DNA of 64,000 nucleotides, from the NCBI RefSeq assembly GCF_005239095.1, contig NZ_SZUA01000002.1, positions 558,001-622,000 on the forward strand, read 5' to 3'. Position 1 is the first letter of the stretch. Each line of letters opens with the position of its first letter. The notes under the pieces were generated by a model. It searched no databases. It saw only the letters and a list, made by a program, of their open reading frames with translations, and was not told the origin of the DNA. The stretch comes from Luteimonas gilva (GTDB taxonomy: Bacteria > Pseudomonadota > Gammaproteobacteria > Xanthomonadales > Xanthomonadaceae). Shown piece by piece: positions 59,147 through 64,000 of this stretch. Made by a program: the position numbers and the translations under genes.

Positions 59147-60235
59147 GTGCGCAAGATCATCCACATCGACATGGACGCCTTCTACGCTTCGGTCGAACAG
59201 CGCGACGATCCGGCGCTGCGCGGCCGGCCGGTGGTGGTCGCTTGGCGCGGCGCGCGTTCGGTGGTGTGCGCGGCTTCGTACGAGGCGCGCAAGTTCGGGG
59301 TGCGTTCGGCGATGCCGGCGGTGCGCGCCGAGCGTCTATGCCCGGACGCGGTGTTCGTGCCGCCGGATTTCGTGCGCTACAAAGCGGTGTCCCGGCAGGT
59401 GCGCGAGATTTTCCTGCGCCATACCGACTTGGTCGAACCGCTGTCGCTCGACGAGGCCTATCTCGACGTCACCACGCCTAAGACCAATCTGCCCAGCGCG
59501 ACCGCGATCGCCGAGACGATCCGCGCCCAGATCCGCGAAGAAACTTCGCTCACCGCTTCGGCCGGCGTGGCGCCGAACAAGTTCCTGGCCAAGATCGCTT
59601 CGGATTGGAACAAGCCGAACGGACAGTTCGTGATCCGCCCGCAGCAAGTGGAAGCGTTCCTCACCCCGTTGCCGGTGGCGCGCATTCCCGGCGTCGGCAA
59701 GGTGATGCAAGCGAAGTTGGCCGAGTGGGGGATCGAAACGGTCGGCGACTTGCGCGCGCGCCAAGCGGACGAGCTCGAACGGCGCTTCGGCAGCTTCGGC
59801 CGGCGCCTGTACGAACGCGCGCGCGGCATCGACGAGCGGCCGGTGGAACCCAATCAGCCGGTGCAATCCATTTCCGCCGAGGACACGTTCGAACGCGATG
59901 TGCCGCTGGAGGAATTGGAACCGGCGATACGCAGCCTGGCCGAGAAGGCTTGGCAGGCTGCGCGCCGCACCGAGCGCATCGGCCGCACCGTGGTGCTGAA
60001 GTTGAAGACCGCGCAGTTCCGGATCCTCACCCGCAGCCACACGCCGGAATCGCCGCCGGCGTCTTTGCAGCAATTCGCCGACATCGCCGTGTCGTTGCGC
60101 GACCGCGTCGATTTGCCCGCGGATACGCGCTATCGGCTGGTGGGCGTAGGCTTGGGCGGATTCCGCGAACGCGAAATTCCTTTCGCGCAAAGCGGGCTAT
60201 TCGATCCGGACGACGATTCCGCCGATCAATCGTGA
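59147..60235 (+). CDS. dinB: DNA polymerase IV
   Basis: 362 residues from a GTG giving MRKIIHIDMDAFYASVE, the family's standard start; a GTG at 59129 in frame adds six residues. Error-prone translesion polymerase (Y family). Catalytic acidic residues in IDMDAFYASVEQRD and LDEAYLDVT; VAPNKFLAKIASDWNKPNGQ and the HhH region RIPGVGKVMQAKLAEWGI are complete. No LexA box is evident upstream. Ends ten bases into the convergent TfoX-like gene. Confidence 0.95.
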   Translation: MRKIIHIDMDAFYASVEQRDDPALRGRPVVVAWRGARSVVCAASYEARKFGVRSAMPAVRAERLCPDAVFVPPDFVRYKAVSRQVREIFLRHTDLVEPLSLDEAYLDVTTPKTNLPSATAIAETIRAQIREETSLTASAGVAPNKFLAKIASDWNKPNGQFVIRPQQVEAFLTPLPVARIPGVGKVMQAKLAEWGIETVGDLRARQADELERRFGSFGRRLYERARGIDERPVEPNQPVQSISAEDTFERDVPLEELEPAIRSLAEKAWQAARRTERIGRTVVLKLKTAQFRILTRSHTPESPPASLQQFADIAVSLRDRVDLPADTRYRLVGVGLGGFREREIPFAQSGLFDPDDDSADQS

Positions 60236-60603
60236 TCGGTGTCGCCGCCGGAAGGCTCGTCGAAGAAGCTCGGCATGGGCGCGGCCTCTTCTTGCATGTT
60301 GGTGGTGGTGACCGGCGTGGCGGCCGGTCGGCCGCGCGGCGGCGGCAGTTTGGCGATGGCCGCTTCGGCGGCTTGCACCAGTTCGTTGCGGCGCGCTTCG
60401 GGCACGTCCTGCCAATGGCAATCCTGCAGGGCGCCTTCCAGCGCGTACAGCAGGTTGAGGCTGGGTTTGAAGCCGGCGCGCTTGACCCGCATGAACGCTT
60501 CCAGCGCGCCGGCGGCAGCTAGGTCCTCGCGCGTGCGCAAGCCGACCTGGCGCAACCAGGCCGCGCTCTTGGGTCCGATGTTCCGCAGCTTGACAGCGCT
60601 CAT
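60226..60603 (-). CDS. TfoX C-terminal domain protein
   Basis: 125 residues. The first 80 residues are the TfoX C-terminal helical domain: LRNIGPKSAAWLRQVGLRTR, EDLAAAGALEAFMRVKRAGF and LNLLYALEGALQDCHW. It lacks the TfoX N-terminal domain, so a direct competence role cannot be assumed; such short proteins are common and uncharacterised. The ATG overlaps the stop of the fRMsr gene (ATGA). The tail is low-complexity and acidic. Confidence 0.85.
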   Translation of the reverse strand: MSAVKLRNIGPKSAAWLRQVGLRTREDLAAAGALEAFMRVKRAGFKPSLNLLYALEGALQDCHWQDVPEARRNELVQAAEAAIAKLPPPRGRPAATPVTTTNMQEEAAPMPSFFDEPSGGDTDHD

Positions 60604-61082
60604 GCCGACGACTCCAGGAATATCGAGGCGATCCGTTCCAGGCCGCGCTGGTCGTCGCGATCGAAACGTGCGGGCACCGGGCTGTCGAGATCGAACACGC
60701 CGATCAGTTCCTCGCCGCGGAACAAGGGCACCACCAGTTCCGAACGCGAAGCCGCGTCGCAGGCGATGTGACCGGGGAACGCGTGCACGTCCTCGACGAG
60801 TTGGGTCTGTCCGCTGCGCGCCGCCGCGCCGCACACGCCGCGGTCGAGCGGGATGCGCACGCAAGCGGGCAAGCCTTGGAACGGGCCGACGACCAATTCG
60901 TCGCCGTCGTAGAAATAGAAGCCTGCCCAGTTCAATTCGGGCAGCGCGTGGTAGACCAGCGCGGACAGGTTGGCGGCGTTGGCGATGCGGTCGCGCTCGC
61001 CGGCCAGCAACGCCTGCGCCTGTTCGGCCAGCTGGGCGTACTGTTCCGGCTTGCCGCCGCTTAGACTCTGGGCTGCGAACAT
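60600..61082 (-). CDS. Free methionine-(R)-sulfoxide reductase (GAF domain)
   Basis: 160 residues, a single GAF domain. Reduces free methionine-R-sulfoxide. The three Cys residues, 74, 84 and 108 (LPACVRI, RGVCGAA, HIACDAAS), have the same spacing (10 and 24) as E. coli fRMsr Cys84, Cys94 and Cys118. LNWAGFYFYDGDELVVGPFQ is also typical. GGGCGGAGGACCC gives a strong ribosome site. Coupled to the downstream TfoX-like gene. Confidence 0.92.
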   Translation of the reverse strand: MFAAQSLSGGKPEQYAQLAEQAQALLAGERDRIANAANLSALVYHALPELNWAGFYFYDGDELVVGPFQGLPACVRIPLDRGVCGAAARSGQTQLVEDVHAFPGHIACDAASRSELVVPLFRGEELIGVFDLDSPVPARFDRDDQRGLERIASIFLESSA

Positions 61083-61146
61083 GGGTCCTCCGCCCTGCAG
61101 TGTATCAGCGGGACGGTGCGGATCGGGGCAGGGCGGGAGCGGAAAG

Positions 61147-61884
61147 ATGGACGTAGACAGCGAATCCGGGGCCTCAGCGCGCACGCGCGACGGTTTCCGC
61201 CACCGCGGCCGCGAAGTGACGCGGCTGGAGGCCTTCGTCGATGCGGCGTTCGCGTTCTCGGTGACGCTGTTGGTGATTTCGGTCGATTCGATCCCCGACA
61301 GCATGGCCGCCCTGGCGCTGGCGCTGAAAGGCATCCCGGCCTTCGCCGCGAGTTTCGCGATGATCGCGATGTTCTGGAACGCGCACGCCAACTGGAGCCG
61401 GCGCTACGGTTTGGACGACGGCGCCAGCAAGCTGCTCAGCCTGGCGCTGGTGTTCCTGGTGCTGGTGTACGTATATCCGCTGCGCATCCAGTTCGGCGTG
61501 CTGTTCGGTTGGATCAGCGGCGGTTGGCTGCCGTTTCCGGTCAAGGTCGGCAGCGTCGCCGACTTGGGTTTCATGTACCTGGTGTACGGGTTGGCGTTTT
61601 CGACCATGTCGCTTTGCGTAGCCGGCTTGTACGCGCATGCGCGCCAGCGCCGCGGCGAGCTCGGCTTGGATGCGCAGGAGTCCGCGTCGACCTCGGCCGA
61701 GGTGGCGGTGTGGCTGTATTTCGTCGCGATCGGCGTGCTGTCGATCGTGCTGGCCATGGCCTTGCCGGATAGGCCGACGCCGTTGCAGCTCAGCCTGCCC
61801 GGCTGCGTCTATTTTCTGCTCAGTTTCACCGGCATCGTCGGCGCGCGCGTGCAGCGGCGCGCGGCGGCGAGGAGCTCGGCATGA
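61147..61884 (+). CDS. TMEM175-like potassium channel family protein
   Basis: 245 residues, about six hydrophobic helices. The first helix carries the family motif as RLEAFVDAAFAFSVTLLVIS; canonical bacterial TMEM175 proteins read R-x-x-x-FSD, so Ser is replaced by Val here. That residue lies beside the pore-lining motif, so selectivity or conduction could differ. The stop overlaps the bioD start (ATGA). ATG follows GCGGAAAG. Confidence 0.75.
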   Translation: MDVDSESGASARTRDGFRHRGREVTRLEAFVDAAFAFSVTLLVISVDSIPDSMAALALALKGIPAFAASFAMIAMFWNAHANWSRRYGLDDGASKLLSLALVFLVLVYVYPLRIQFGVLFGWISGGWLPFPVKVGSVADLGFMYLVYGLAFSTMSLCVAGLYAHARQRRGELGLDAQESASTSAEVAVWLYFVAIGVLSIVLAMALPDRPTPLQLSLPGCVYFLLSFTGIVGARVQRRAAARSSA

Positions 61885-62573
61885 CCGTCGCGTTCTACGT
61901 TACGGGCACCGATACCGGCATCGGCAAGACCGTGGCGAGCGCCGCGCTGCTGCATGCGTTGCGCGCGCGCGGGTTGCGCGCGGCGGGCATGAAGCCGGTG
62001 GCCAGCGGCTGCGAGCGCATCGATGGCGAATGGCGCAACGAGGACGCGTTGGCGTTGCGGCGGGCGAGCGATCCGGCGCCGGACTATGCGGACGTCAATC
62101 CTTACGCGTTGCCGGAGGCGACCGCGCCGGAATTGGCGGCGCGCGCGGCGGGCGTCGATATCGGATTGGAATCGATCGCCGCGGCCTACCGCCGGCTCGC
62201 ATCGCGCGCCGATGCGATGATCGTGGAGGGCGTCGGCGGCTGGGCGGCGCCTTTGTCGGCGGAATTGGATCAAATCGACGTGGTTCGCGCGCTGGAGTTG
62301 CCGGTCGTGCTGGTCGTGGGACTGAAGCTGGGTTGCATCAACCACGCCAGGCTGAGCGCGCGTGCTATCGCAGCCGACGGCGTCCGGCTCGCCGGTTGGA
62401 TCGGCAACGACGTCGATCCCGATCTGCCGCAAGCCGACGATTATTTCGGGCTGTTGGCGTCGCGCATCCCGGCGCCGTGTCTGGGCCGTCTGCCGCATGC
62501 GCCCGGCGCGGACGCGGCCGCACTGTCCGCGCACCTCGATTGCGCTCCCTTGCTGGCGAACCGCTTTTCGTAG
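61881..62573 (+). CDS. bioD: Dethiobiotin synthase
   Basis: 230 residues. ATP-dependent carboxylation of diaminopelargonate in biotin synthesis. P-loop GTDTGIGKT at residues 9-17, MKPVASGCERIDGEW, and MIVEGVGGWAAPLS near 115 are intact. No other bio genes are in the window; it is coupled to the TMEM175-like gene. Its TAG stop falls inside the palindromic repeat that begins at the same place. Confidence 0.93.
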   Translation: MTVAFYVTGTDTGIGKTVASAALLHALRARGLRAAGMKPVASGCERIDGEWRNEDALALRRASDPAPDYADVNPYALPEATAPELAARAAGVDIGLESIAAAYRRLASRADAMIVEGVGGWAAPLSAELDQIDVVRALELPVVLVVGLKLGCINHARLSARAIAADGVRLAGWIGNDVDPDLPQADDYFGLLASRIPAPCLGRLPHAPGADAAALSAHLDCAPLLANRFS

Positions 62574-62677
62574 AGTCGAGCCTGCTCGACTGCTTTTCGT
62601 TCCGTTGCAGGAAAGCAGCGGAGCAAGCTCCGCTCTAAACAAGCCGAGCAAGAGCACTCGAGCGGGCTCGACTCTAC
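62570..62677. repeat. Composite palindromic repeat: GTAGAGTCGAGC arms with a foreign arm inside
   Basis: Outer arms GTAGAGTCGAGCCTGCTCGA and GAGCGGGCTCGACTCTAC belong to the family at 44196. Between them lies AGCAGCGGAGCAAGCTCCGC followed by TCTA, which is the right arm of the family at 23117. It appears to be a hybrid formed by recombination or insertion. Confidence 0.8.
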
Positions 62678-62697
62678 AAAAGCGAGAGCGATGGCGC

Positions 62698-62729
62698 CAA
62701 AAAGAACGGGCGCATCGCTGCGCCCGTTC
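62698..62729 (-). terminator. Rho-independent terminator of the RND pump gene
   Basis: GAACGGGCGC / GCGCCCGTTC-like stem (loop ATCGCT region); on the - strand it is followed by TTTTTGG. On the + strand a looser U-run (GCTTTTTG) lies ten bases on, so it may also serve bioD. Confidence 0.75.
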
Positions 62730-62753
62730 CGGTTCCGCTTTTTGCGACGTAGC

Positions 62754-64000
62754 TTACGCCGCGTGCGGTTCGGGTCCGCCGTGCGGCGCGTCGCTTTCGG
62801 CTTGCGCGGCCTTCTCGCGATCGCGGTCGTGCGCATGGTCGCGCGCCAGGAACAGATAGAACGCCGGCAGCACGAACAGGGTGAACGCGGTGCCGATGGT
62901 CATGCCCGAGGCGATCACCACGCCCATCGAGAAGCGCGAGGCCGCGCCCGGACCGGTGGCGATCAACAGCGGGATCATCGCGAACACCAATGCCGCGGTG
63001 GTCATCAGCACCGGGCGCAAGCGGATCGCGGTGGCTTCTTCGATCGCTTCGCGCTTGGACAGGCCCTGTTCGCTCTGCAGCTTGTTGGCGAACTCCACGA
63101 TCAGGATGCCATGCTTGGAGATCACGCCGACCAGCGTCACTAGCCCCACCTGGGTGTAGATGTTGATGCTCATGCCGGGGAAGGCTTCGATCTGCGCGAT
63201 CTGCAAAATGCCTGCCAGGATCGCCAGCACGTTCAGCGTCAGCAGCGCGCCGCAGATCGCCATCGGCACGGTGAGCAGCATGATCAGCGCATCGCGGAAG
63301 CTCTCGAACTGCGCCGACAGCACCAGGAAGATCACGATCAGCGCCAGCGCCAGGGTCAGCAGCATGGCCGAGCCTTCTTGCTTGAACTGGCGCGATTCGC
63401 CGGCGTAGTCGACGCTGTAGCCCTGCGGCAGCACTTCCTTCGCGGCCTGGTCCAGGATCGCCAGCGCCTGGCCCTTGCTCACGCCGGGGCGCGGCGCGAA
63501 CGTGATCGACACCGCGTTCAACTGCTGGAAGCGCTTCAGCGACTGCGGCTGGGCGGTTTCCTTCAGGGTCACGATGGTCGACAACGGGATCAGTTGGCCG
63601 TCGCGGGTGCGGGTGTAGTAGTTCTGCAGCGCGCTCGCGTTCAACCGGTCGCTGCGCTGCACCTGCGGGATCACCAGGTAGGAGCGGTTCTGCATCGCGA
63701 AGCGGTTGGTGTAGCCGCCCGACAGCATCGCCGACATGTCGGCCGCCAGGGTGCGCATGTCGATGCCCAGCGTGGCCGCCTTGTCGCGGTCGATCTGCAC
63801 CTCGATCCGCGGCTTGTCGATCTTCAGGTCCTTGTCCAGGAAGATGAAGCGCTTGCTCTCGTAGGCCTTGGCCAGGATCGCATCGGCCAGTTCGCTGAGC
63901 TGGCTCAGTTCGCCCACGCCGCCGATGATGAACTCGCCGCCGCCGTCGCCGCCCGCGCTGGGCAGGGAAGGCGGAACCAGCGCGAACACGTTGAGGCCGG
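62754..64000 (-). CDS. RND efflux pump inner-membrane subunit, C-terminal part (runs off the window)
   Basis: At least 415 residues of the C-terminal portion of an AcrB/MexB-like (HAE1) or closely related RND pump, cut by the right edge. Visible: porter domain (KPRIEVQIDRDKAATLGIDM, TRTRDGQLIPLSTIVTLKE, QQLNAVSITFAPRPGVSKG) and the last membrane helices (LLTVPMAICGALL, GLVTLVGVISKHGILIVEFA, RLRPVLMTTAALVFAMIPLL). The His/Asp/Glu-rich tail (RDHAHDRDREKA) is unremarkable. Drug or solvent efflux is the usual role; partner genes lie outside the window. Confidence 0.92.
   Translation of the reverse strand, partial: GLNVFALVPPSLPSAGGDGGGEFIIGGVGELSQLSELADAILAKAYESKRFIFLDKDLKIDKPRIEVQIDRDKAATLGIDMRTLAADMSAMLSGGYTNRFAMQNRSYLVIPQVQRSDRLNASALQNYYTRTRDGQLIPLSTIVTLKETAQPQSLKRFQQLNAVSITFAPRPGVSKGQALAILDQAAKEVLPQGYSVDYAGESRQFKQEGSAMLLTLALALIVIFLVLSAQFESFRDALIMLLTVPMAICGALLTLNVLAILAGILQIAQIEAFPGMSINIYTQVGLVTLVGVISKHGILIVEFANKLQSEQGLSKREAIEEATAIRLRPVLMTTAALVFAMIPLLIATGPGAASRFSMGVVIASGMTIGTAFTLFVLPAFYLFLARDHAHDRDREKAAQAESDAPHGGPEPHAA

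Overview
The window is GC-rich, densely coded chromosomal DNA from a gammaproteobacterium, most likely a Lysobacter or close Xanthomonadaceae relative. That placement is an inference from gene content: an E2/E3 pyruvate dehydrogenase pair in which both subunits carry a lipoyl domain, a complete F1Fo ATP synthase operon followed by glmU and glmS, Xanthomonadaceae-type efflux adaptors, DUF1415 and DUF2884 proteins, and many short palindromic intergenic repeats. I saw no tRNA, rRNA, CRISPR array, insertion sequence or phage.

Layout. 0.2-11 kb: a CadC-like membrane regulator, a 2111-residue YadA-type trimeric autotransporter adhesin built from long duplicated modules, and a secreted subtilisin-like protease. 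11-19.3 kb: housekeeping and small conserved genes (AAC(3)-like acetyltransferase, YajQ, DUF1415, transporters, OmpW-like porin, deoxyinosine glycosylase, DUF2884). 19.4-24 kb: aceF, a small secreted NTF2-like protein, lpdA and an outer-membrane barrel protein. 24.3-32.4 kb: atpIBEFHAG, then a lipoprotein gene with a terminator-like hairpin, then atpDC. Palindromic repeats sit in the atpH/A, atpA/G and atpD/C gaps. 32.5-34.4 kb: gtrA-type gene and glmU. 34.6-42.2 kb: a leftward operon of adaptor, ABC ATPase, two MacB/FtsX-type permeases, a sigma-54 activator and its histidine kinase; a good -24/-12 promoter sequence lies directly upstream. 42.3-48.6 kb: glmS, a lipocalin-like gene divergent from a LysR regulator across a T-N11-A site, a Tat-type lipoprotein hydrolase and a LytTR two-component pair. 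48.8-53 kb: membrane-inserted patatin, then a repressor-like protein with a dead S24 protease domain paired with a MASE1 protein with a degenerate kinase domain. 53.2-59 kb: a secreted protein of unknown function and a large RHS protein with a polymorphic tip resembling the DUF2778/Tlde1 L,D-transpeptidase fold; its expected immunity gene appears to be only a stub. 59.1-64 kb: dinB, TfoX-like protein, free methionine-(R)-sulfoxide reductase, TMEM175-like channel, bioD, and the C-terminal part of an RND pump that runs off the right edge.

The most interesting systems are the self-contained sigma-54/ABC efflux operon with a triplicated adaptor N-terminal motif, the paired degenerate repressor and pseudokinase, the RHS toxin without a visible immunity gene, the interrupted atp operon, and the modular YadA adhesin. 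Function assignments come from reading the translated sequences; no database search was run.
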